Part shown: positions 6,725-14,015 of the stretch, in pieces | Position numbering within the stretch: position 1 is the first letter of the stretch | Layout of the letters: every line of letters begins with the position of its first letter | NCBI GenBank assembly: GCA_025351145.1 | Contig: JANXWM010000025.1 | Span: forward strand, 1 to 16,932 | From: Chitinophagaceae bacterium | GTDB taxonomy: Bacteria > Bacteroidota > Bacteroidia > Chitinophagales > Chitinophagaceae | Direction: 5' to 3' | DNA length: 16,932 nucleotides | The notes under the pieces: generated by a model | What the model was told of the DNA's origin: nothing | The model's database searches: none | The model's input: the letters and a program-made list of their open reading frames with translations, nothing else | Translations under genes and position numbers: made by a program

Positions 6725-8215
6725 ATGAAAAAGTATCGCGAAACACCTATCGAAATAACCAAAGAAGAATTCAAAAAAATTGGTTATCAATTAATCGATA
6801 CCATTTCTGATTTCATTGATGCAATTGATAAAAAACCTGTTACTACCGGAGAAACTCCCGGGCAAATACAAAATATTTTAGGCGATGCTTTATTACCCGA
6901 ATTTGGCATGCCTGTTTCAGCATTATTTTCTAAAACTGCGGACTTATTACTTAACCATTCTTTGCTTAACGGTCATCCCAAATTTTTAGGTTATATCACT
7001 TCTTCTCCTGCACCAATTGGTGCACTCGCTGATTTATTAGCTGCAACTGTAAATCCGAATGTTGGTGCTAATATTTTAAGCCCAATGGCCACAGCCATTG
7101 AAAAACAGACAGTAAAATGGCTGGCTGAATTTATTGGTGTTCCCCCAACTTATGGCGGAATATTAGTAAGCGGCGGAAATATGGCAAATTTTACTGCATT
7201 CTTAGCTGCAAGAACCGCCAAAGCACCAAAAAGCCTAAAAGAAGATGGCTTAAAAAATACGCCCGGTGAGATGGTATTGTATTGCCCAAAAACAACCCAC
7301 ACCTGGATTGAAAAGGCTGCTGTTTTATTTGGTCACGGCTCCAAATCTATACGCTGGATACCAACTGATGCATACAATAAAATGAATAATGAAATTTTAT
7401 TGCAGACAATTAAAGACGATATTAAAAACGGGAAAAAACCCTTTTTAGTAGTTGGAACTGCGGGAGATGTCAGCACCGGGGTTGTAGACAACCTTTCTGC
7501 AATAGCTGCTATTTGCAAAACTTACGATTTATGGTTTCATATAGACGGTGCTTACGGCGTTCCTGCAGCTGCAATTCCTGAACTTAAAAATTTGTTCGAA
7601 GGTATCCTGGATGCTGATTCCATTGCAATGGACCCTCACAAATGGCTTTACGCACCGCTTGAAGTGGGTTGCACTTTGGTGAAAAACCCTCAGCATCTTA
7701 TAGACACTTACAGCTCTCATCCCGTTTATTATAACTTTAGTAATAACGATGAAGAACCTGCTCTTAATTATTACGAATATGGTTTTCAAAATTCAAGAGG
7801 ATTCAGGGCATTAAAAGTATGGATGGCTTTACAGCAGGTGGGAAAGAAAGGCTATGTTGAAATGATCAGTGATGATATTGAGATATCAAAACTGTTTTTT
7901 GAAAAAGCTGCTATGCATCCGGAACTTGAAGCGATAACACAAAACCTAAGTATTACTACTTTGCGATATGTTCCTTTAGAATATGCTCAAAACAATGAAG
8001 CAAAAGAGACATATTTAAACTCATTGAATGAACAGTTGCTGAACGAGCTGCAAAAAGGAGGCGAAGTATTTTTATCAAACGCAGTTGTTAGTGAAAAGTA
8101 TTGCTTGAGGGGCTGCATAGTAAATTTCAGGACTTCAAAAAAAGACATTGAAGAAATTATAGAAATAATTATCAGGGAAGGAAGAAAAATTCATGAACGG
8201 CTTCGTAAAAAATGA
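6725..8215 (+). CDS. PLP-dependent group II decarboxylase
   Basis: The 496-residue protein belongs to the pyridoxal-phosphate decarboxylases of the aromatic-amino-acid/glutamate/histidine decarboxylase family (fold type I). It shows the N-terminal PGQIQNILGD region, HPKFLGYITSSPAP near residue 80, SGGNMANFTAF (the cofactor phosphate loop), HIDGAYG with Asp274 that contacts the PLP ring nitrogen, and MDPHKWLYAP with Lys306, the Schiff-base lysine. The C-terminal LRGCIVNFRTSKKDIEEI segment is normal. The substrate cannot be read from sequence: aromatic amino acids are the commonest for this subgroup, but others are possible. The gene is more AT-rich than panB and ppk and uses A/T-ending codons, so it may have a different history. 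It is flanked by repeat copies and ends about 200 bp before a bidirectional terminator. Confidence 0.9.
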   Translation: MKKYRETPIEITKEEFKKIGYQLIDTISDFIDAIDKKPVTTGETPGQIQNILGDALLPEFGMPVSALFSKTADLLLNHSLLNGHPKFLGYITSSPAPIGALADLLAATVNPNVGANILSPMATAIEKQTVKWLAEFIGVPPTYGGILVSGGNMANFTAFLAARTAKAPKSLKEDGLKNTPGEMVLYCPKTTHTWIEKAAVLFGHGSKSIRWIPTDAYNKMNNEILLQTIKDDIKNGKKPFLVVGTAGDVSTGVVDNLSAIAAICKTYDLWFHIDGAYGVPAAAIPELKNLFEGILDADSIAMDPHKWLYAPLEVGCTLVKNPQHLIDTYSSHPVYYNFSNNDEEPALNYYEYGFQNSRGFRALKVWMALQQVGKKGYVEMISDDIEISKLFFEKAAMHPELEAITQNLSITTLRYVPLEYAQNNEAKETYLNSLNEQLLNELQKGGEVFLSNAVVSEKYCLRGCIVNFRTSKKDIEEIIEIIIREGRKIHERLRKK

Positions 8216-8275
8216 GCAGAATAAAGACCTGGCAGTAAGTTTTGCCGCGAATACGGATCGCTAAACAATATGTAA

Positions 8276-8380
8276 ATCCGCTTCGGTCTTCGCTGCGGTG
8301 AAAGTTCAATAAAATTACGAAAGTACAAGAGTGCGACGCAAGGGACGATGAAAAAAGATTTAAAGCCGGGTTCAAAAAAA
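8276..8380 (+). repeat. Dispersed repeat, copy 5
   Basis: Full copy: head CGCTTCGGTCTTCGCTGCGG, then TGAAAGTTCAATAAAATTACG, perfect core at 8323-8341, GGGACGATG, and tail AAAGCCGGGTTCAAAAAAA 23 bp after the core. It lies in the gap between two convergent genes. Confidence 0.9.
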
Positions 8381-8410
8381 ATCTTCCCCGTTCTTTTGAG
8401 CAGGCTGAAT

Positions 8411-8456
8411 AAAAAATAAAAGCAGGCACCGAATAAAGCACCTGCTTTTATTTTTT
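8411..8456. terminator. Bidirectional intrinsic terminator
   Basis: AAAAAATAAAAGCAGG (8411-8426) pairs perfectly over 16 bp with CCTGCTTTTATTTTTT (8441-8456), with a 14-nt loop. The A-run on the left and T-run on the right let it act on both strands, which fits its place between the plus-strand decarboxylase gene and the minus-strand DsrE-like gene. Confidence 0.85.
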
Positions 8457-8467
8457 CACCATCATTA

Positions 8468-9169
8468 TTATCCTACAAAACAATAGGCGCATTTATGTTC
8501 CTGTGCACGGCCCACGGCCCAAACACCGGAGGGCACAACCTGTACGCCCGGCAATACGCCTGCCAAAAAATCTTTCTTCACTTCTGCCGCATCGCCGTTC
8601 ATGTTCTGCGCCATTACTGCGCTGTATACAGTAATTGCCATATCGCATACACAAAACATTACCCCAACATCCTGCAATTCATTAATACCAATAGCTACAT
8701 CGCCAATACCCGGCACTTTAAAATCGCCTGGTTTCGGTTTCCAGAAAGCATTGCGGACTGAAGCAGCTTTTGTTGCCGGATCATCGATTTTAAATACCTC
8801 TCCAAATTTATATTTCGCCCAGAGCCGGTCTTCCATTGCATAGGGAATAGCATTGTGCCGTAATACCACCACTACAGTGTTTTCTTTTTCGGGGGTACCG
8901 GTAGCTGCATTGGTAAGTAAAAAAACTTTTGGCCATGCAAAGGGAAACATTTCGTGTGGGCCCGTAGCATCAAACACAATGCGGTGTTTTCCATTTATTT
9001 TGTTAAACCAGGCATCTGCATCAGAGACATCATCTTCCCGAATCTCTGGTTCAGCCTGAAGTTGAAGGGGGGCTGCAAGCGTTGCCATACCAAAAGCCGC
9101 GGCACCGGTAGCAAGGGATCCTAAAAAATGGCGGCGGGGAGTAGTTTGTTTGAGTTCATTCTTTGCCAT
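8468..9169 (-). CDS. Tat-exported DsrE-like protein
   Basis: The 233-residue protein begins with a twin-arginine signal: TPRRHFLGSL (Arg12, Arg13), then a hydrophobic stretch rich in Ala and Gly to about residue 33 and an LQAEPE cleavage region, so it should be exported folded. The mature part has the alternating hydrophobic strands of the DsrE/DsrF-like fold: HRIVFDATG near 50, NTVVVVLRHNAIPYAM near 98-113, a VGVMFCVCDMA segment with two cysteines, and VQVVPSGVWAVGRAQEH near the end. It ends HKCAYCFVG, with Cys227 and Cys230 in a CxxC-like pair. DsrE-like proteins are linked to sulfur transfer, but the role of this exported group is not established, and I infer only a possible thiol or metal function. 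The start is the only ATG preceding the Tat motif. Confidence 0.75.
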   Translation of the reverse strand: MAKNELKQTTPRRHFLGSLATGAAAFGMATLAAPLQLQAEPEIREDDVSDADAWFNKINGKHRIVFDATGPHEMFPFAWPKVFLLTNAATGTPEKENTVVVVLRHNAIPYAMEDRLWAKYKFGEVFKIDDPATKAASVRNAFWKPKPGDFKVPGIGDVAIGINELQDVGVMFCVCDMAITVYSAVMAQNMNGDAAEVKKDFLAGVLPGVQVVPSGVWAVGRAQEHKCAYCFVG

Positions 9170-9388
9170 AGTAGTTTGATTTTAGGTTACGAATAAAATT
9201 CAATAAAACGGAAGATAAAAGGTAACATTAAAATTTAAGGAAAAAGTAAATACATCTTAAATTATTGATGCCGGCCTTGAATTTCAGGGAAAAGCCTCAT
9301 ACATTTCTTTACTAAAAATGAGGTTATAAAAAGGCATATTATTTCACATCCCTGCTCTGTGAATACTGTTCGGTGACCAGCATTGACC
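9170..9388. other. Divergent gap, nothing recognised before the repeat
   Basis: This is the upstream region of the minus-strand DsrE-like gene and, further right, of the kinase-phospholyase fusion, so promoters for both should lie in 9170-9578. I see no clear TAnnTTTG box for either gene, no gene and no strong hairpin here. From 9389 the region is a dispersed repeat copy. Confidence 0.4.
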
Positions 9389-9488
9389 CGCCCGGTCTTC
9401 GCTGCGGTAAAAGCCCAATAAATTACCGAACGTACAAGTGTGCGACGCAAGAGGTGATGCTATGAAAAACTTCTGCCGGGTTCAAAAA
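9389..9488 (+). repeat. Dispersed repeat, copy 6
   Basis: Head CGGTCTTCGCTGCGGTAAAA then GCCCAATAAATTACCGAAC, core at 9432-9450 (GTGTGCG variant), and tail TGCCGGGTTCAAAAAGG 23-24 bp after the core. The GTG at 9438 inside the core opens a frame that runs into the downstream fusion gene but is not its likely start. Confidence 0.9.
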
Positions 9489-9578
9489 GGCCTTTACTGT
9501 TTGTTTTTTTCTTCGCTTAATTTAAGCCTTAAAAAATGCTTGCCGTTTTTAAATACTTTTACCGGCAAATATTTCCTC

Positions 9579-11879
9579 ATGAATTTTAGTGAACAGCAAA
9601 TAGTTGATTTAGTAAAAAAATATTACGGGCTCACTGTAATTGTAAAAGCTTTAACCGGTGAATACGAATTTAATTATTTGCTCACTGCTGAAGACGGGAA
9701 GAAATACATTTTCAAAATTGCAGGCGATGAACACAGTTATGATTTTTTTGATGCACAGGTTAAAATACTAAACCATCTTTCTAAAACTGAAGTAGCAGAT
9801 AAATTCTATAAATATCTGCCCAATACGGAAGGGAAAGATTTGATGGAGTTAATGATAGATGAAAAAAAATATTACCTGCGCCTGCTTACTTTTTTAGAGG
9901 GTGAATTCTGGGTAAACCTGCAGCAACGTTCCGATGCATTACATATTGACTTTGGCCATTTCCTTGGCAGGATGGATAAAGCATTGAAAGATTTTTCGCA
10001 CCCTGCTATGCACCGCCGTTATGTATGGGATATCAGCAATGCCGCAGATGCAAACAGGAAACTGCATTGCATTAAAAATCATGAACGCAGAAGAATTGCA
10101 GGATATTTTTTACTGCAGTTTGAAACAGAAGTATTGCCGGTTCTTTCTTCACTTCGTCATGCTTACGTGCACCACGATGCCAATGATACAAACCTACTGG
10201 TGCAGGGCGATAAAGTATCCGGGCTTATTGATTTCAGCGATATGGTGTACACAGCGCTCATCAATAATCTTGCAGTAGCATGCACCTACGCCATGATGAA
10301 TCTGGCAAACCCATTACATGCTGCATCATTAATTGTAAAAGGTTATCATGCAGCATACCCTTTAACCGAACAGGAACTGGAGCTGCTTTATTATTTAATT
10401 GCAGCAAGGCTTTGCATCAGTGTAACGCAATCCGCTTTCAATGCAGCCATCGAAACCAATAATGAACATCATTTTATTTCTGAAAAACCTGCATGGGAAT
10501 TGCTTTATCAACTCATTGAAATAAACCCCGTAAAAGCACACAATGCATTTAGGGTTGCCTGCGGTTATTCTTCCATCATTAATGAAGCTGACGATTATGC
10601 ACTGCTGGAAAAGGAACGCAAAGAACATGTGGGCCGTAACTTAAGCATTAGCTATAAAAAACATTTGAAAATTATTAAAGGGGCTTTGCAATATTTATAC
10701 GATGATAAAGGCAACACTTTTGTTGATTGCGTAAATAATGTAAGCCATGTGGGGCATTGCCATCCAGGAGTTGTAAAAGCCATGCAGAAACAAATGGCCA
10801 CACTCAACACCAATACAAGGTATCTGAACGATAATATGGTTCAGTTTGCAAAAGCAATCACAGCCACACTCCCATCAAGTCTCTCTGTTTGTTATTTTAC
10901 CAACAGTGGCAGCGAAGCGAATGACCTTGCCATTCGCATGAGCCGGCATTTTACCAAACAAGAGGATATTATTGTGCTCGACCATGCGTATCATGGTACT
11001 TCAACTGTGGCCATTGAAATGAGTCCTTATAAATTTGATGGCAGGGGTGGCTTTGGTAAAAAGCCATACGTACATAAAGCCATGAACCCTGATTTGTATC
11101 GCGGTGAATATCGCTATAATGATGCTGAAGCTGGTGAAAAATATGCAGCTGATGTGCAGCGAATCATTCAAGAGCTAAAGCTGCAAGACAAAGCTCCTGC
11201 AGCTTTTGTTTGCGAAACCCTGCTTGGTGTTGGCGGGCAAATTCCTTTACCGCCAAATTACCTTGCTGCTGTTTACCGCTATGTAAAAGCGGCAGGCGGT
11301 ATTTGCATTGCAGATGAAGTGCAGGTGGGTTTTGGCCGCGTTGGTTCAGCATTCTGGGGCTTTCAATTACAGGAGGTAGTACCGGATATTGTCGTACTCG
11401 GTAAACCTATTGGCAATGGCCATCCGCTCGCAGCTGTAGTAGTAACCAATGAAATTGCTGATGCCTTTAACAACGGCATGGAATACTTTAACACATTCGG
11501 CGGCAACCCTGTTTCTATGGCCACCGGGCTTGCTGTTTTAAATGTTATACACGAAGAAGAACTGCAAAAGAATGCGCTTGAAGTTGGCAATTATTTGCTC
11601 GAAGGTTTAAAAGGTTTAATGAAAAAACACCCGATTATTGGCGATGTACGTGGGCATGGTTTGTTCGTGGGTGCTGAACTGGTTCGCGACCAAAATACAC
11701 TGGAGCCGGCCGTTCCGGAAATAGATATGATAGTTGAAAAAATGAAGGCCCGTGGGTTCCTCATCAGTACCGATGGCCCTTTATACAATGTTCTTAAAAT
11801 AAAACCTCCTGTTGTTTTCTCGAAGGAAAATGCACGGCAGTTAGTAGAAACTTTAGATGAAATTTTGAGCAGCTTGTAA
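9579..11879 (+). CDS. APH-type kinase fused to ammonio-phospholyase (hydroxylysine kinase/PHYKPL-like)
   Basis: A 766-residue two-domain protein. Residues 1 to about 345 are an aminoglycoside-phosphotransferase-fold kinase: KYIFKIAG near 45, the catalytic loop HHDANDTN with His198, Asp200 and Asn205, and LIDFSD with Asp218 for metal binding. Residues from about 360 to the end are a class III PLP aminotransferase fold closely resembling human ETNPPL and PHYKPL: NNVSHVGHCHPG, CYFTNSGSEANDLA, LDHAYHG, ADEVQVGFGRVG with Asp579, GKPIGNGHP with the PLP Lys609, GMEYFNTFGGNPVS and NVLKIKPP. In animals, hydroxylysine kinase and PHYKPL act in sequence on 5-hydroxylysine, giving 2-aminoadipate semialdehyde, ammonia and phosphate; the related ETNPPL acts on phosphoethanolamine. 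The neighbouring ALDH7 and DUF1338 genes favour hydroxylysine. An in-frame GTG at 9438 lies in a repeat, so I prefer ATG 9579. A 13-bp palindrome GCTTAATTTAAGC at 9515-9527 may be an operator. Confidence 0.88.
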   Translation: MNFSEQQIVDLVKKYYGLTVIVKALTGEYEFNYLLTAEDGKKYIFKIAGDEHSYDFFDAQVKILNHLSKTEVADKFYKYLPNTEGKDLMELMIDEKKYYLRLLTFLEGEFWVNLQQRSDALHIDFGHFLGRMDKALKDFSHPAMHRRYVWDISNAADANRKLHCIKNHERRRIAGYFLLQFETEVLPVLSSLRHAYVHHDANDTNLLVQGDKVSGLIDFSDMVYTALINNLAVACTYAMMNLANPLHAASLIVKGYHAAYPLTEQELELLYYLIAARLCISVTQSAFNAAIETNNEHHFISEKPAWELLYQLIEINPVKAHNAFRVACGYSSIINEADDYALLEKERKEHVGRNLSISYKKHLKIIKGALQYLYDDKGNTFVDCVNNVSHVGHCHPGVVKAMQKQMATLNTNTRYLNDNMVQFAKAITATLPSSLSVCYFTNSGSEANDLAIRMSRHFTKQEDIIVLDHAYHGTSTVAIEMSPYKFDGRGGFGKKPYVHKAMNPDLYRGEYRYNDAEAGEKYAADVQRIIQELKLQDKAPAAFVCETLLGVGGQIPLPPNYLAAVYRYVKAAGGICIADEVQVGFGRVGSAFWGFQLQEVVPDIVVLGKPIGNGHPLAAVVVTNEIADAFNNGMEYFNTFGGNPVSMATGLAVLNVIHEEELQKNALEVGNYLLEGLKGLMKKHPIIGDVRGHGLFVGAELVRDQNTLEPAVPEIDMIVEKMKARGFLISTDGPLYNVLKIKPPVVFSKENARQLVETLDEILSSL

Positions 11880-11939
11880 TATTAGTCTCAGTTATTCAAC
11901 ATGGGCATTAATTAAAATTATTATGAGCCAAACAGTATT

Positions 11940-12009
11940 GCTGCTATTAAGCCATGTTGCGTCGCACTCTTGTACGTTCTGATACTTTACTGAACTTTTA
12001 CCGAAGCGA
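11940..12009 (-). repeat. Dispersed repeat, copy 7 (minus)
   Basis: On the minus strand: head TCGCTTCGGTAAAAGTTCAG, perfect 19-bp core at 11975-11957, then a decayed tail (TTTGGCTCA, about 23 bp past the core, near 11930). It lies between the 3' ends of two convergent genes. Confidence 0.8.
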
Positions 12010-12051
12010 ATATACCAACACAGGCAACGTTCATTCATTGCAAAAACCTTT

Positions 12052-12702
12052 CTAATCAGGCAGCGGTTTTACCATAATATTTTTAAAATAAACAATACTC
12101 TTTGGGTCGTGACCCTGCAAAGCAAATGTGCCGCTTGATATAACACGTCCTTCATCGCCCTTTTCTCTTTTTACATTTTCGGGTTCTGTATAATCCACAA
12201 CGGTTTTATCATTTATTTTAATGATCACTCTTTTGCCCTCCACTTTCACATACTCAGTAAACCATTCATTGTCTTTTACGTAAACTTCCTTTACATCTTC
12301 GATACCGTACAGGCTGCCCGTTCTGCGCCAGTCGGTATGCGAATTATTTACCTGCACTTCGTAGCCTTTAACCGGCCAGCTGCTTTGCTGAAAAACAGTA
12401 TGAAAGTAAATTCCTGAATTAGCACCGGGCATGGTTTTAACCTGGGCTTTAAATTCAAAGTTTTTAAAATTATGTTGCTGCACATCTCCATCGTAAAACA
12501 AATGGGCTGTTACACCATGCACGATGATCATACCGCTGTCAACCGAAAAAGTAGAAGCATTGTCACCCACTTTCCAGCCGTTAAGCGATTTGCCATCAAA
12601 CAAGGATATCCATCCTTTTTTATAATCAACCTTAGCGGAAGAAAAAAGCATTACAAAAAAAACAAGCAGGCAGAAAGAAATTATTTTTTTCATTTGAAAC
12701 AT
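12052..12702 (-). CDS. Exported DUF1080 (3-keto-disaccharide hydrolase-like) protein
   Basis: The 216-residue protein has an N-terminal signal peptide (MKKIISFCLLVFFVMLFSSA) and the DUF1080 jelly-roll domain, found in many secreted Bacteroidota and Planctomycetota proteins and related to LamG/GH16-like folds. Landmarks are the opening GWISLFDGKSLNGWK, then DSGMIIVHG, FKNFEFKAQVKTMPGANSGIYF, the GYEVQVNNSHTDW...TGSLYG block in the centre, EWFTEYVKVEGKRVIIKIND and the closing SGTFALQGHDPKSIVYFKNI. Some members act on 3-keto sugars; for this one the substrate is unknown. The first ATG is at 12702, but the ATG three codons later at 12693 gives a more usual signal peptide and may be the true start. 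It is transcribed against its neighbours and interrupts the presumed lysine-degradation genes. The signal peptide cysteine is not in a standard lipobox. Confidence 0.85.
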   Translation of the reverse strand: MFQMKKIISFCLLVFFVMLFSSAKVDYKKGWISLFDGKSLNGWKVGDNASTFSVDSGMIIVHGVTAHLFYDGDVQQHNFKNFEFKAQVKTMPGANSGIYFHTVFQQSSWPVKGYEVQVNNSHTDWRRTGSLYGIEDVKEVYVKDNEWFTEYVKVEGKRVIIKINDKTVVDYTEPENVKREKGDEGRVISSGTFALQGHDPKSIVYFKNIMVKPLPD

Positions 12703-12979
12703 TTATAAATAAGTGAATTAAGCAGAGAATATGAAACTACTGTTTTTGCTGGTAATTGTCACTGAAAAAAATTTCATCCGGGGTTTTCACGGTAAGAAGC
12801 AGTACACATAACATTCAGTAATCAAAAAAATGATAGCTTTGCGCCCTCAATGAATATTCTGCTGAACATACAGCTTTCTTACCTGGCTTTTTTGAGAAGC
12901 ACGTGTTCGCATGTGCCTTAAATTCTCTTTTAACACAAGCTAACTCCACTGCCCGCTCAAGCTCAAGCTCAATCATAAT
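12703..12979. other. Divergent upstream region with one possible micro-ORF
   Basis: This gap should hold the promoters of the minus-strand DUF1080 gene and the plus-strand DUF1338 gene. A 23-codon frame (MNILLNIQLSYLAFLRSTCS..., 12850-12921) starts 8 bp after a TAGCTTTG box; it may be a leader peptide or chance. A short run CTCAAGCTCAAGCTCAA near 12956-12972 precedes a repeat copy. Nothing else is recognised. Confidence 0.35.
12834..12841 (+). promoter_or_regulatory. Possible -7 box upstream of DUF1338 gene
   Basis: TAGCTTTG is an exact match to TAnnTTTG and is followed by GCGCCC. No matching -33 box is seen. The coding start at 13072 is about 230 bp away, so the transcript would carry a long leader including the dispersed repeat copy 8. 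Confidence 0.3.
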
Positions 12980-13042
12980 CCGAACGTACAAGAGTGCGAC
13001 GCAACGATGATCAATTGAAATACTTAAGCCTGGCTAAAAAAA
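12980..13042 (+). repeat. Dispersed repeat, copy 8
   Basis: CCGAAC, perfect core at 12986-13004, CGATGATC, and tail AAGCCTGGCTAAAAAAAA 23 bp after the core; the head is lacking. The GTG at 12994 inside it opens a frame into the DUF1338 gene but is unlikely to be the true start. Confidence 0.88.
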
Positions 13043-13071
13043 ATTATTCAACTTATTATAAAATCTTATTG

Positions 13072-13971
13072 ATGGTAAACGCTGTATTAGACAAAGTACT
13101 CAATGGCTTAATGACGCGGTACAAAGAACGTGTTCCCGATGTGGCGGCTGTAATAAACGCATTGATAAAAGAAAAAGTAATTAAAGACGTTGCCGAAATT
13201 GAAAACGACCATATAGCTTTCCGCACTATTGGTGTGCCGCACCTGGGCATTCAGTCGCTGGAAAAAATATTCCTGTATTACGGTTACCGGAGAATGGATC
13301 ATTATTTTTTTCCGGCTAAAAAATTAGATGCTTATTGGTATGCACCGCCATTACCGCAATACCCACGAATATTTATCAGCGAACTGCGTGTAAAAGAACT
13401 TTCAGAAAATGCGCAACGCATTATTCATGCTTATACAGATGAAGTTACCGCCGATCCTGTTGACAGTATTAATCTTGATGATGCAGCTGCTGTAGATACA
13501 TTCCTGCACAGCGGTTTGTGGAGCATTCCAACTGTGGAAGATTACGAAGCATTAGCTGCAGAAACTGAATACGCAGCGTGGGTTATTTACAACCGTTATT
13601 ACCTGAATCATTTTACGGTAAGCGTTCATAACCTGAAAGATGGATACAATACTCTTTCAGATTTCAATCAATTTCTTGAACGCAATGGTTTTACCATGAA
13701 CGATTCAGGTGGTAAAATAAAAATAAGCGCCGATGGCAACCTGCTGCAAAGTTCAACCGTGGCAGAAATGATTGATGCAACATTTGCGAATGGCATTGCA
13801 CACCGCATCTCTGGTTCTTATGTGGAATTTGCAGAAAGAAAAGTATTACCTCAATACTCATCCTTACCCTCATCCGAAATAAAACGCGAACACCGCCGCG
13901 AAGGTTTTGAAGCTGCCAATGCAGATAAAATTTTTGAAAGCACTTACGCTTCGCAAACCGGTAAACGGTAA
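13072..13971 (+). CDS. DUF1338 protein, HglS-like 2-oxoadipate dioxygenase/decarboxylase
   Basis: The 299-residue protein is of the DUF1338 family, whose studied bacterial member HglS converts 2-oxoadipate to 2-hydroxyglutarate and CO2 using Fe(II) and oxygen. The likely metal ligands are visible: His47 in NDHIAFRT, His180 in YYLNHFTV and Glu252 in SYVEFAER. Arg51, four residues after the first histidine, is in the place of the substrate-binding arginine of HglS. The protein is clearly shorter than the Pseudomonas enzyme (about 460 residues), as is usual for the short Bacteroidota form, so the exact activity is less certain. I chose ATG 13072 because the longer frame from GTG 12994 begins inside a repeat. 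The ALDH7-type gene follows after 44 bp, suggesting co-transcription. Confidence 0.82.
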   Translation: MVNAVLDKVLNGLMTRYKERVPDVAAVINALIKEKVIKDVAEIENDHIAFRTIGVPHLGIQSLEKIFLYYGYRRMDHYFFPAKKLDAYWYAPPLPQYPRIFISELRVKELSENAQRIIHAYTDEVTADPVDSINLDDAAAVDTFLHSGLWSIPTVEDYEALAAETEYAAWVIYNRYYLNHFTVSVHNLKDGYNTLSDFNQFLERNGFTMNDSGGKIKISADGNLLQSSTVAEMIDATFANGIAHRISGSYVEFAERKVLPQYSSLPSSEIKREHRREGFEAANADKIFESTYASQTGKR

Positions 13972-14015
13972 TTCTTACATTTTAAATTCATCTTTGCACT
14001 TCTAAAAAAAGTTAT

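Noticed and set aside
8172..8441. 89-codon minus-strand frame across the gap after the decarboxylase gene
   Set aside because: It is formed by the repeat copy 5 and the terminator; no family features are present.
9438..9578. GTG-initiated 47-residue extension of the kinase-phospholyase fusion
   Set aside because: The extension begins inside the dispersed repeat and encodes repeat-derived and T-run-derived residues; ATG 9579 gives a normal APH N-terminus.
12994..13071. GTG-initiated 26-residue extension of the DUF1338 protein
   Set aside because: It begins inside repeat copy 8 and is not like the family's N-terminus; ATG 13072 is the better start.
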